Origin: Acrasis kona
Taxonomy: Eukaryota > Heterolobosea > Eutetramitea > Acrasida > Acrasidae
NCBI GenBank assembly: GCA_026419775.2
Contig: JAOPGA020001744.1
Location: forward strand, 1 to 36,172
DNA length: 36,172 bases
Direction: 5' to 3'
Below, piece after piece: positions 18,080 through 28,404 of this stretch. A model generated the notes under the pieces. That model did no database searches and had not been told where the DNA came from. It worked only from the letters and a program-made list of their open reading frames with translations. The translations under genes were made by a program, and so were the position numbers. Within the stretch, counting starts at the first letter, position 1, and every line of letters starts with the position of its first letter.

Positions 18080-21000
18080 TTATTGTTCCAACTTTTGATA
18101 CTTGCTCGACCCTAAAGAATTTAAACTAGGACTTCTTTTTACCGGACCACCACTACCATTCATCTTCCACTTTTGTTCCTTAATATCATCTAATATATTA
18201 TCATCGTCACCAGATGAATTTCTCAACTGGCTCTGTACATCACCATCCTCCAACTCGATAAAACCACCCGAGACCCTCCTCGAAGTAGGTAAATGACCAG
18301 CCAAATCCCTAGCCGACAAAACGCCAGAAGGACTCGGATTCCGATTCGCAGGCGATCCAGAAGAGAGTCGCCTTTCGCTACTGGAAGCAACCGGACTAGG
18401 AGATCTCGGAGACGGAGATCCAATGCCCAACAAATTACCAACACTCTCAAACATATTGGATATAGAGAGCCTTCTCTTCAAAGTGGGTTGCTGCTGCTGA
18501 GGCATTTGTATGGGAGCAGGTTGGTTAATTACCAAATGAGGTGCCATTTGAGGAGGTGGACTTCTCGAACTACTCATCTCCACCATCGTGGGTGCATAGC
18601 CCAATCGAGAGTGAGTCACTGGACTTCTGGATTGATTATTACCAGATAAAGACTGAGAAGAAGAAGACGAAGAAGGCAATCGAGCGTGCATGGGCCTAGC
18701 GGTGTTCAATTGCACGCTAGGAGCGCTCACTTGTTTTTGAAGAGTTTCTCTCTTACCTCCGCCTCTGAGAGGTTTCACAATCTTGCTCCTATTATTCAAA
18801 TCAAAAGCATCACCGTGCTCATCTTCATAAGAATCTTCATCATCGTCGCTTCCATAACGACCGAAATGGTTATTAGAGCTCTTTAATTTACTCTCCAATT
18901 TTTCAATCACCTTACTTAGTTTCTGTACCTGTAATTTCGAAGCATCCAACTCTTTTTTCTGCTCCAAAATCTTCTCGGTGTACTCATCTATCTGCTCGGT
19001 ATTTTTCTTAGTGAGCTCTTTGATTTGGTTTACGCAGCTCACTATTCTGTTGTCTCTTAGTTCCAACTTGTTTTCGAACAGAGTGAGTTGGATGCGTAAT
19101 TTGTTATTTTCGCAGTAAGTCTCTTGGAAGCTTTGTTTGATTCTTTGAATGTCATTTTCCAAGAAGGTTATTCTGCGAAGGTATTTTTGATCTTTGGAGT
19201 TGTTGATGAGCTGATTGTACTTTTCTCTGACCTCGTCTAATTGTATTTCCAGCTCTACTACTTTATCGACGCGATTGGTGAGATCTTTCATGAGAGCCAT
19301 TGTTTGTACTTCCCAGGCCTCATCTTGCTCCGATTTGTCCTTTTTCATCTTTAGTACCTCTGCTTTGAGCGATTCTATGGTGTCCAAGTATTGTTGAGGT
19401 GATGATTGGTTGTTTGTGGTGGTGTTGGTTGATTTGATTGGTAGTGATGGGTTGGTTGGTGGAGCGAGTGGTGTTTGTGGACTGGTAGTGATGGTTGTGG
19501 TGTTGGTGGTAGTTGTGGTGGTGGGAGAGGACGTTCTTGGAGTATTTTTGATGACCGACTCTTTTATGCTCTTTCTTAAGCTCTCCTTGATGTGCTCTTG
19601 CATTTCCTTGATGGTCTTGTCGCTATGATCCGATCCCAAACTCTCATCTTCGAAACTTTCCACGTCTAATTGCTTAATGTCCGTTTTTAATTTATCGAAT
19701 AAACTCATCAATCGTTTTCGTTTGGGAGTGTTGGGTACTTGGTCCATGTTGGGATCGGCTCCTTCTAATGAGGTGGTAGGTGATTGTAAAAAGGATTCCA
19801 ACTTGTTTACGTTTTCTCTTGCTTTCGCTCTGTCTTGTTCCTTTTGTTTGAAATCAGCTAATTGTGCGGTAATGTCCGCCATCTCTTTGCTTTGTTGCTT
19901 GTTGGTTGCTTCGAGGTTTTGAATGGTAAATGTTTTCTCGCTCGAATCATATTGGGCCTTATCCAAGTTCATTTTTAATTCGTTGATTTCGTTTTGTTTT
20001 AATGTGCTGGATGTTCGTAGATCGTTCATGTATGCGTTTAATTCATTCTCCACTTCTTCGTGGTACTCGATTTTGGCCTCTAGCTCCGAGTTGACTGCTA
20101 CTAATTTATTGCTTAACGTGTCTCTTTCTTCTTGTAACTTCTTCTTATCTGATTTTACAGAATCCAAGAAAATCTCTAATTCGGCAATTTTTTCCTTGTA
20201 GGGAGCCAATAGTTCGCTGTGATCGATTGCAGTGTGAACTTGGACTGGAGGGGTAGGTGGAGGTGGTTCTTCTATTTGAATGTTTGCAGGGGCATTGGGT
20301 ACAGAAGTGGAGGGTGGAGCGTTGTTGGCTGGAGATTGTTTTTCTCCAGATGCATAACTTTTTAATTTTAATTCCAGTTGGTTGATGGTTTCTTTTTGAG
20401 CTGCATTCTCTGCTTTGGCTGTCTCTAACAACTTCATGAGCTCCTTTGCAGATAGCTCCACATTGACGCGTGGCTTGTTCTTTATGCTCTTGGCTCTGAT
20501 ACCAAATCTAAGAGTGGAAACTGTTTCGTTTTCATTGTAAGCGCTAGGTGAGCAGTTGATCAAGAGTGTGGTTCTTGAGTTTCCTCCCAGGGAGTCTTGA
20601 AGTAACCTGGTTAGTTTGGAATCTCTGTATGGGATGAATTTTGATTTGCCATCGGTTAGTGCGTTGATTACATTACCGAGACTCGATAACGACTTGTTAA
20701 TCGTTTTTGCTTCATCCAACTAAAAAGATCAATTATCAGATGCGAATGTGAGTTGTACTTACTAGTTTGCCAGCCGCTCCTGTTTTCTTGACCTTTTCTG
20801 AACCAGCGAGGTCAACCAAAAATAGTTTACCAGACTTTGAGTCCAGGTTTACCAAATGTTTTTGGTTTACGGACACAATAAATATACTGTGACTTCTTGA
20901 GCTCACCTCATTCATTCCTAAAATTAGTTTCCATCAATTAATTTAATGTTACTCGTTGACGAAACAACTCTGTTTTTAGCTCCAAACTTCATGAGCTGAA

Positions 21001-21694
21001 ACACCTCTTCTGCGCTTGTAACATACTCCTCCAACGAGCCCTGAATGTATATACCTCTTCCAGACTCTCGATCTTCTTTGATTTTCAAATTATCGTGTTC
21101 AGCTAATGAGTGTTAATATAATTGCAGGGCGGGCACTATACGGTCTAAAAGATCCTTAATTTTCTCCATGTATAGCTCTACATATTGTACAGAGATTGTG
21201 AACTCAGAGTTAACGTCCGCAGTTTCAACACTCTCAAAAAATACTATCTATAACACGAGGTATAAGACCTCTGCTGTTCTTATCAGTGCAGAAGCCAGTC
21301 AAGTCATCATTGGGACCCATCATTGAAAAAGTTTTCCCCGAACCTGTCTGACCATACGCAAAAATGGTTCCATTGTACCCCTGAAACAAGTCTAAGAGTA
21401 ATAAATGTTTGTTAATTAGATTAAATACCATTGACCACAGGTTTTCCCACCAAATCATATACTTGAGATTGTGTGGAGTCTTGTCCGAAAACATGATCAA
21501 AGTTAAAGTTGTACTTCCCTGACGAACTCTGTTATTGATTAGTTTGATTCTCTGAGCACAAAATCACGTACAATCATGTTGACGGTTGTTTTGTCTTCAG
21601 AAATGGTTACACACTCTTTACCACTCTCGCTCTTCTCCAGAGAGTTTTGAGGTCTGAACCTACAAACCACATTAATGTTCGTGGTTCCAGACAT
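18080..21694 (-). CDS. Kinesin-1-type heavy chain, with one apparent +1 frame break
   Basis: Six exons: 21572-21694, 21429-21528, 21142-21391, 20953-21102, 20763-20917, 18080-20719 (introns 43, 37, 39, 35, 43 nt), about 1138 aa. The motor shows [18 protein letters not shown]-loop G-Q-T-G-S-G-K-T (88-95), N-E-V-S-S-R-S-H (switch I), L-V-D-L-A-G-S-E (switch II) and the kinesin-1 neck [10 protein letters not shown] long coiled coil and a Ser/Pro-rich tail follow; I see no clear IAK autoinhibitory motif. In exon 3, after I-F126, the frame meets TGA at 21234-21236; the conserved continuation (E-S-V-E...) lies in the +1 frame, one T further, at a run of six T. Everything downstream is intact. Confidence 0.85.
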
Positions 21695-21795
21695 TTTATC
21701 AAAGAGAAATCTTGTAATACGATCTAGTTGACTGTAGTTTAATAATTACTTTATTTTATAATTAATACAAGTGCATTACGATAATCATATTAAGC

Positions 21796-22833
21796 CTATT
21801 TACAACAGTTCGATGATGATCTAGGCGCTCTGCCGCTAGTAGGGCTAACTATCTCAATATCCTCTGACTTGTTCTTATCATCAATAGTTTTTTTCCAGTG
21901 CTTCAATCTTTCTTCCCAAATCAAATAAGCTAAGCGATCAAATAACTCATTAACATTAATATTATCCTTTGCAGAAACCTCCCAATACTCAACATTAAGC
22001 TGTTTAGATAGTAGGATGACCTGCTCCTTGTCTATACAGTTATATAGATCAGACTTGGTGCCCACCAAGTAAATCTTTTGGTTTTCCTCGTCTGAGCAAT
22101 CTCTGACCTCTTTGATCCATCTGTCTGCATTTTTAAAAGTCTCCAAATCATTCAGCGAGAAGCATACGATGGCTGCATGCGATCTTAAATAATAAGTCTT
22201 CCCTAACGCTTTGAATCTATACGAATTAATCAGATTTCATCTTCGCACCTACCTCTCTTGACCTGCTGTATCCCATCTATAAAATGTTAATCAAATTCTT
22301 TGAGTAAAAAAATTACATTGATAGTTTGAGCGGAACACCGTAGATTTGATAATTCTCTGTATTAAAGTCTATAGATGAGAATCACACAAAGAATCAAAAT
22401 TACCTAAACCTATTGTGGCCTAGTTAAAGATTAGATCATGTGATAAAAACTCTTACCTTGTAATTATTGGTGAATAACCCTCTGGATATTCTTGTAAATA
22501 TGCTCGTTTTACCGACCTGTAATCGTTAGAGATAGAATAGCGAAATACTCACAGCTGCATCTCCTACTAAAATGACTTTTCCATCCAGAGGTGCAACAAC
22601 TTTAAAAGAACTGAGTTGTTAGACGAATATTGATCTCTGCACTTACTTATTCATTTGATTGTACAGGTCGACAAGTTTGAGGATGTGTTTCCCCGAGCTG
22701 GCTTCATCGCTTAAACATCAGTGATTTATATAATTTAGATGTACTTATGGATGTATCCAAGTGAAGATCCTTTCGGAATCTTGTTTAATATCCTAGATTT
22801 AGAGTCTCCATAGCATGATGAACTTCCGCTCAT
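21796..22833 (-). CDS. Rab-family small GTPase, Rab24-like, with N-terminal extension
   Basis: Eight exons: 22745-22833, 22647-22709, 22553-22610, 22457-22516, 22404-22419, 22317-22368, 22253-22276, 21796-22216 (introns 35-40 nt), 260 aa. GTP-binding motifs are complete: G-D-A-A-V-G-K-T-S (67-75), T-I-G switch I, W-D-T-A-G-Q-E-R, T-K-S-D, and E-V-S-A-K-D. The A-A-I-V-C and K-I-Y-L-V-G-T-K-S-D-L segments and the C-terminal N-C-C-K resemble Rab24 (autophagy/late endosome); the two cysteines are the likely geranylgeranylation site. About 60 residues precede the GTPase fold and match nothing I know. Exon 5 is only 16 nt and encodes the switch I core. Confidence 0.8.
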
Positions 22834-23266
22834 GTTTATTACAAAGATGCAAAAACGTCGTCAACAACTATAAGTTTCAATAAAATTATTTGTACACAAC
22901 AATGTTTTGCTGAAGAAAATGCAATTCATGTTGTACATGAGCTTCAAATGCAATGGAGATAACACGTGACTCTTGTTTCATTAAAAATAATTTATTAATT
23001 CCTTAATAGGCTTAATATTGAGTTTTGTTCAGAGCTTCGATTGTAGAGACATGTTCCTCCATGACCTATTTAGTGCATTACTTTTTCATCAGCATTGCTT
23101 TAAACAAACTTTCTTATTCAGTCTCGTGCGATGTTATGTATGCATCCATCATGAACCAATTCAATTAGAGCTTGTGAGTTTCCAATGGTCAAATTGTCGC
23201 ATATTACTTTATGTTTGAAGTATCTTGTCTTGGTTGATCAAATTACAATAATAGATTACATTACAA
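22834..23266. other. Intergenic spacer between divergent genes, no gene seen
   Basis: AT-rich spacer between the start codons of the Rab-like and ATP12 genes. Only short random frames are present; I find no RNA gene. Confidence 0.5.
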
Positions 23267-24448
23267 ATGCTGAACATAATCAGGCACTCAGGACGTTCAA
23301 TCAGATGCCAGACAGGATTCCGTCTATACAATACAACATTATACACACGGTCTGAAAGCGAACAAACACCTCCAACAAAAGAAGTCGCTAAAAAAGAAAA
23401 AAAGGTACTCGACAGCGATGAACTTGCCAAAGTTATAGCTAGAACAATCCAAAGAATGAAAGATGACGGAGAAATTAGTCGTTTAGGATTAAATAAGAGG
23501 GATGAAATGGACGATCCTGAGGTGAAAGCAAGAAACGAAGAGAATAGTAGGTGGGGCAGAGCCACTTCACCATTATTCAACAGCGACGAGCGTAATCCAA
23601 GATTTTACAAAAGCGTCGCCATCGAAGAGTACGATCACAATGACAAGAAGGGATACGTAGGTATGTTTCAATGATTCAAAATAATAACCAATAGTGAGAA
23701 TCGGTCAGGAACAGTATCTAAGATCGCTAACAACAAATAATGTCGTAGTGCTTCCTAACAAGTACCTAACTAATGCCGTCGTTGCGGAGTGGGAATTACA
23801 ACAAGAATTCATCAGGCCAAATACCCTACCCATAGTATGTTCGTCCATATACATTTTCCCTCACACCACATGTAGAGCAACCTTCTCGTAAACATTCAGG
23901 ATGCCAAAGATAATCCATTACACGAAGAAAAGTTGAAAGGTGTCGTTCTTGGTTACTTTGACGCAGAGTTCATTTGCCATCAAGAGGATCTACATCAAAG
24001 AGATACCATAAAATACATTGAGTCACATTGGACGCCAATCATTCAATGGTTCGAAAAAACATACGAGGTCAAGTTGAAGGTGTTCGAAGGAGATAGTATC
24101 GCAGACAACCCGAATCAAACGGACGCTAAAAATGCATTCATTCGCAAGTACTCCACCAACAAGAACCCAAAATACTTGGACGAGATGTTAGATCTGCTTC
24201 CTGCTCACAAACTAACAGCATTACAACAATTAACAGATGCCACTTGTTCGGTCACCATTGCAATCGCGCTCATGGAAGGAGGCATCACTCGCGAACAGGC
24301 TGTGAACGCTGCACAATGGCCGCTGCTGTTTCAAATAGGGTCCTTTGGAATGGTTATGGGAGATCATGACTTGGAATTGTCCGAACAAAAAATGAAGATA
24401 TCCTCAATAGCCTTGTTTTATAAATTGTATGAACTTCATGATGAATAA
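23267..24448 (+). CDS. ATP12: Mitochondrial F1-ATPase assembly factor ATP12 (ATPAF2)
   Basis: Three exons: 23267-23660, 23695-23834, 23876-24448 (introns 34 and 41 nt), 368 aa. The N-terminus (MLNIIRHSGRSIRCQTGFRLYNTT) is basic, hydroxylated and free of acids, as a mitochondrial targeting peptide should be. The ATP12 core follows: V-V-L-P-N-K-Y-L-T-N-A-V-V-A-E-W-E-L-Q (the lPt..LA..va.EW..Q motif), T-L-P-I, W-T-P-I-I-Q-W-F, and a C-terminal helical region L-T-D-A-T-C-S-V-T-I-A-I-A-L-M-E-G. ATP12 holds the F1 alpha subunit until assembly in the matrix, so this organism should have a standard ATP synthase. The acidic linker (about 40-130) is longer than usual. Confidence 0.85.
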
Positions 24449-24465
24449 TTAATAAAAATGTGGGT

Positions 24466-25125
24466 TTATTTTGAATTCCTCAAGTCTGCAACTGATCCCT
24501 TGTACGTATTTTTGAAAGAATCTCTTTGCTCCATGCGCTCCATCCATTCGGCTATTTTGGTGGCTTGTCCTCCTCGTTGAATGATTGCACCCTCTGGCAT
24601 GGATTTGTAGTCGGCAAGAATTGGGTATAAGAACAAGTCGGCCCATGTAAGTTCTTCACCAGTTACATATGGTCCTTTGAATAGTCCCTCTAGTATTAAA
24701 ATGTACTTGTTAGCCTTTTCGTTGGGGGTTGCTAAATCTTGTTTAATTTGTTCCTCTGGCTTGTTGGCTTTTTCTGCTGCAATTCTTGCTTTGACAATTC
24801 CCCATGTGATTGCGTTGAACACCTGAGAGGATGACATTGAAATCCACTTTTCTATCTCTACTTCTAGTCTGAGGTCTGAGCCTCTGAATTTTCTGGAGAA
24901 CTCCGAATCAATGTATCTAGCGATAGCGGATGTTTCGTACAACACAATGTCTTTACCATCCTCCTTTCGTACAAACACGGGGATAAATCCAAAAGGGTTA
25001 TACTCCAATACTTTAGGCGAGTTTGCGAGATGACCAAGTTGGTTGTACTCAATGTTCAACTCTCTCAACGAACTTACAACTGTTCTTGCAAAGGTTGAAT
25101 AGTGGATGCCAATAACTTCGATCAT
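24466..25125 (-). CDS. Glutathione S-transferase
   Basis: A single exon encodes 219 aa, the normal length for a cytosolic GST. The N-terminal thioredoxin fold shows the cis-proline region F-G-F-I-P-V-F and the glutathione-contact E-T-S-A-I-A-R-Y-I (L-Y-E-T-S-A-I, about 64-72). The all-helical C domain contains L-T-W-A-D-L-F-L-Y-P, the conserved N-capping/hydrophobic staple region with the invariant Asp. It resembles the fungal/protist GST group near eEF1B-gamma, without the EF1G C-terminal domain. It converges on ATP12 with only 17 bp between the stops. Confidence 0.85.
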   Translation of the reverse strand: MIEVIGIHYSTFARTVVSSLRELNIEYNQLGHLANSPKVLEYNPFGFIPVFVRKEDGKDIVLYETSAIARYIDSEFSRKFRGSDLRLEVEIEKWISMSSSQVFNAITWGIVKARIAAEKANKPEEQIKQDLATPNEKANKYILILEGLFKGPYVTGEELTWADLFLYPILADYKSMPEGAIIQRGGQATKIAEWMERMEQRDSFKNTYKGSVADLRNSK

Positions 25126-25992
25126 TTTTTGAAAACTTTCAATAAATTGGAGTTAGAATGGAAGAAGTTTCGGCCTGCCAACTCCGGACCAGACTCGTTA
25201 CGAAGACATTTACTAGTTTACTTTTACAAACTTTGGTTTCGTTGTACCGTGTAGAAGTGAAGTGAAAGAGATTTTCTCACAACACAGTCTTCATTTTAAA
25301 TTCTCACTAACATTACGCGATAGGACTCTATATGGATCGGATCGATCCAAAGACTCAATCCAAACTCGTGACAATTTTGGTAATACTGAGTTAGCGAGTT
25401 GAGCACGGATCGGACAAACTCGTCCACCATCCGTATCCATCAAAATTATCCTTGAGTCATTGACTGAGCTACAAATATTCTAAAGTAAATATATTTATTA
25501 GAAAAAGCCATCAGTATTGTCTCCACTTGGCCATAGTGAAAACATGTTCGATAATGAGGAGTCTGAACACTACTTTTTAATGCACTTTGACCCAACATAG
25601 CACATTGTCGTCTTATATAACCACTTGTTCTGATAAAATACTGTTCAGACTTTTGTTGTGATGACCTACAACGACCTGAGAGATCTATAATTTCATTTGT
25701 TAATACATGTTCGTCCTGTAGGCATCGTAAGTGTTGTTGAATGTGTTATTGTCTCAGAGACTCTTGTTCGAACGCATCCTCTATGGATTAATAATGATAG
25801 GACTTGTTTGATATCTCGATGAACGTCTTACGTCAATGATGCTTATTTTATTTTCGGATCTTATGATAATAGCAAGTTAGCACGGTGTCATTTTGCGCTT
25901 CTACAGTATAAAGATTTTACGTTGACCAAGACTTGTTTAAAGTCTGTGTCGCATTATTTGAAAATTTAGTACCTTAATAAGTATTGTAAGTT

Positions 25993-26014
25993 AAATGGAG
26001 TTAAAACTCCATTT
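25993..26014. repeat. Perfect 10-bp inverted repeat in promoter region
   Basis: AAATGGAGTT-AA-AACTCCATTT: two perfect 10-bp arms around 2 nt, about 54 bp upstream of the TATA box of the secreted-protein gene. It could be a dimeric transcription-factor site; there is no direct evidence for that. Confidence 0.5.
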
Positions 26015-26067
26015 TTAACGGAGATCTATTTTGAATCGATCAAAATCGGAGTAAATATAGTTCTAGC

Positions 26068-26075
26068 TATAAAAA
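26068..26075 (+). promoter_or_regulatory. TATA box of the secreted-protein gene
   Basis: TATAAAAA sits 47 bp before the ATG, followed by a pyrimidine/AT stretch and an A-rich leader just before the start, the right spacing for a TATA-driven start around 26095-26105. Confidence 0.6.
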
Positions 26076-26121
26076 CCCATCTATTTCTCCATCCATCTTA
26101 TTAAAAAACAAAACAATCAAC

Positions 26122-26745
26122 ATGATCAAGATTCTGCTAACCTTTGCAATTGCCGCTCTCGCTGTTTCCTGCACTGAGGAAGGACTACGCAACAGAGTAA
26201 TGAAGATGGAACAAAATTGGGGATATTCTCAAGTTTGTGCTCCTTGTACTCCTGGAACCAACCATTGGTATGCTTTAGGTCATCTCCAACCATCCAACAA
26301 AAACGTTTGTCAGTGCATGCAGAGCACTTGGATTGCAGACGAGTCACCAGTGAACAGTATCGACATTCACCCAGAAATTGGAGCTACCTTGAGCATCACT
26401 TTGGATTTGAACCAATTGGCTGAAAGCATTATTGAAAAGATCGAGAGTGCAAAGAAGAGAGAAGCATCCGTTCATGCAGTTATCAACTACTTCCAGTTTG
26501 TATTGCAAAAGTCAAAGGGAAATGGAATCATTATGAATCTTGAACAATCATACGATCAAGTAGGACTACAAGATATCTGCATGTACGAAACTATCAAGAT
26601 TGAGAATATCCTCTACGGAGTTTGGATTTTCGGACATGGTACTTTCGAAAACAAGGGAGATGGATCTTTCTTGAACTGGGGTGTTTGGGGTGTGTTTGAC
26701 AAAGAGGAGGGTTCTGGTAAAGTATCATTCCCTAAAAGATATTAA
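26122..26745 (+). CDS. Small secreted protein, unrecognised
   Basis: A single exon encodes 207 aa. The N-terminus (MIKILLTFAIAALAVSC) is a textbook signal peptide. The mature part has a C-A-P-C ... C-Q-C cysteine cluster (about 39-66), a helical middle (LAESIIEKIESAKKREA) and a glycine/tryptophan-rich end with G-T-F-E-N-K-G-D-G-S-F-L-N-W-G-V-W-G. I do not recognise the family. The strong TATA box, A-rich leader and regular codon use suggest high expression. Secretion or delivery to a digestive vacuole is inferred from the signal peptide only. Confidence 0.75.
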   Translation: MIKILLTFAIAALAVSCTEEGLRNRVMKMEQNWGYSQVCAPCTPGTNHWYALGHLQPSNKNVCQCMQSTWIADESPVNSIDIHPEIGATLSITLDLNQLAESIIEKIESAKKREASVHAVINYFQFVLQKSKGNGIIMNLEQSYDQVGLQDICMYETIKIENILYGVWIFGHGTFENKGDGSFLNWGVWGVFDKEEGSGKVSFPKRY

Positions 26746-26815
26746 GAGGAGATCAAACTGATGTATATATTTGCAAATAAAAATTCAATTGAAGTCAGAT
26801 GCGTTTCAATCATCT

Positions 26816-27030
26816 TCGGATGCTGGAATTGGGTCGTTTGGGTTGTGCTGCAGTGCCTGCCTGGCGCTTTTCGCTGTCAGTGGCGGATATTGTTCGCACA
26901 ACAGACTACAGAAAGTTAGCAAACCTCGCCTCTTAAAACTTCCTCAATCAAATATCTTGTCGCGGAGAGACCGAACTCTGTGTTCTGAATCAGCTTCGCC
27001 CTATTTTTTCAACTTCAAGATAATTATTAT
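26816..27030 (-). repeat. Degenerate copy A of the helicase-associated repeat
   Basis: About 215 bp closely similar, in the same orientation, to 30371-30598 (shared GGTTGTGCTGCAGTGCCTGC, and the CCTCGCCTCTTAAAACTTCC block). It lacks part of the sequence present in copy B. Read on the minus strand it corresponds to the 3' end of the helicase-like frame at 30.4-30.9 kb. It is a decayed fragment. Confidence 0.8.
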
Positions 27031-28011
27031 CCTCCAAGACCAAGAAGATGTTGACTTCACAAACGATTTTGATATCAAGAATGATGACGAAAGTGATGAA
27101 AGTGAACAAGATCCTGACCTCGATGCGACCAACTGTTGACATCATTACTTTTAGTGATGAGAGTCATGATGATGCACTCAACGAATTTGGCGGTATTAAT
27201 CATCCAGTTGAGCCAAGTCATTCAGGAAGAAGTTGATGATGACATTGAGGCCGCCATTGTTGACTCCACTGATTTGTGCTCCTGTGCACGTCTTCTGCAA
27301 CTTTAAATAAATTGGAGAAATTAGGTTGGATAAGAGCGCAAATGAGAAAAGATGCAAAAGAATCCGAACGCAAAATCATACAAGAACATTAGCGCTTAAG
27401 AAAACAATGTGATGTAATGTTCGACAGCACCGGTAACTATGTGCAACAAAGAGATTACATCAAGGTATTGGGGATTGCACTGGGGTAAACGGGAGAAAAA
27501 AATTCAAAGCCAGGTACATGAACATCAAATTTAAAATCTGGTTTCCTCCAAGGATCCAAAATTTACTCCGGAGCAGATACTCATGAACATGTTGACCCAA
27601 GTTCTGTTGAGGAGAACGACAGAAGAAGGAAATTAGTTTCAAAAGTGCTAGGAGTGGAGTTAGTAGGCAAGGACATAGTCGATGTTATAGAAAACGTTGC
27701 TGTAGAAGATGCTGAAAAAGTGGGAGTTGAAACAAACAAGCAAATTGAAACTAAAAAACCAGTCGGTAGGAATGTCTACAATCAAATGGTACTTCTGTTG
27801 GCGGTACTGCTGGTACATCTGTTGGTACACTCAAAATTGGTGCGATGTCTTCTTTTTGCTCCTCAATAGTGCCTATTTTATCGCGTCTGATAGGCGGTTA
27901 CGTTTTGTATCCGCCCGGTGCTCTGCCACTCTTTGGTGTTGATGGCTTGTCAACTGAGTTCTTTACCCCATCTCCTCTACTGCGAATTATTTTTTAACAC
28001 TAGAAAACATT
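27031..28011. other. Decayed repetitive DNA, no intact gene
   Basis: Only short, unconnected frames are present, some with acidic (DDESDESEQD) or Gly/Thr/Val-repeat composition, none matching a family I know. The compositional bias suggests a ruined gene or mobile element rather than plain spacer. I cannot assign a family. Confidence 0.4.
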
Positions 28012-28047
28012 GGAAACACTAAAAACACTAAAAACACTAAAAACACT
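28012..28047. repeat. Minisatellite, 9-bp unit x4
   Basis: Four units of AAAAACACT in a row; the first differs at two positions (GGAAACACT), the next three are identical. Just after it, 28060-28140 holds partly complementary TTTTTAGAGTT and repeated TGTAACAC blocks, so the area could fold. Confidence 0.85.
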
Positions 28048-28404
28048 GACTGTTTGTGTTACAACGAGTTTTTAGAGTTACACTGAGCTTTTAGAGTTTT
28101 TGGTGTAACACGTTGTAACACCAATAACTCCGTGTTACCCGTGGAAAAATACAAGTCTAATAAGAATTTGTAGTGTAATAAATGTTGTTCGTCGAAAATT
28201 TGTTTTTCTTCATCTTGAAAGTTCCAATAGTTTTACAATCAGGAGTTGTTCAAATATACAACAGAGGTGTGTATCCGTGTATCCAAAGAAAATAAAATTC
28301 AAGCGGACAAAATAGTTGTACCGTTGAATTTATACTCAAAAAACTTCAGTTTGTAACAAACCTCAATTTTCAACGGATAATAATAGCGGTAGAATAAATT
28401 GGAA
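28048..28404. other. AT-rich spacer with imperfect repeats
   Basis: The first ~90 bp carry repeated TTTTAGAGTT and TGTAACAC blocks; the rest is AT-rich promoter-type sequence before the ATG at 28405. No gene seen. Confidence 0.45.

Larger units (their letters stand above)
25126..26121. other. Long intergenic region, mostly featureless
   Basis: About 1 kb with no convincing frame. It includes the GST promoter at its left end and, at its right end, the promoter of the secreted-protein gene (inverted repeat at 25993-26014 and TATA box at 26068-26075). By far the longest non-repetitive spacer in the window. Confidence 0.5.

Noticed and set aside
19410-19628. Val/Gly-rich open frame on the plus strand
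   Set aside because: It is antisense to the Thr/Pro-rich stretch of the kinesin tail.
21206-21257. A 52-nt GT-AG intron that would bypass the kinesin frame break
   Set aside because: It would use a poor donor (GTTATA), exceed the usual intron size and remove about 17 residues that read as normal kinesin motor sequence.
25321-25440. GGATCGGATCGATCC and repeated CAAACTCGT blocks
   Set aside because: They are short, imperfect and not arranged as terminal repeats or an array; they may be remains of something old but do not support a call.
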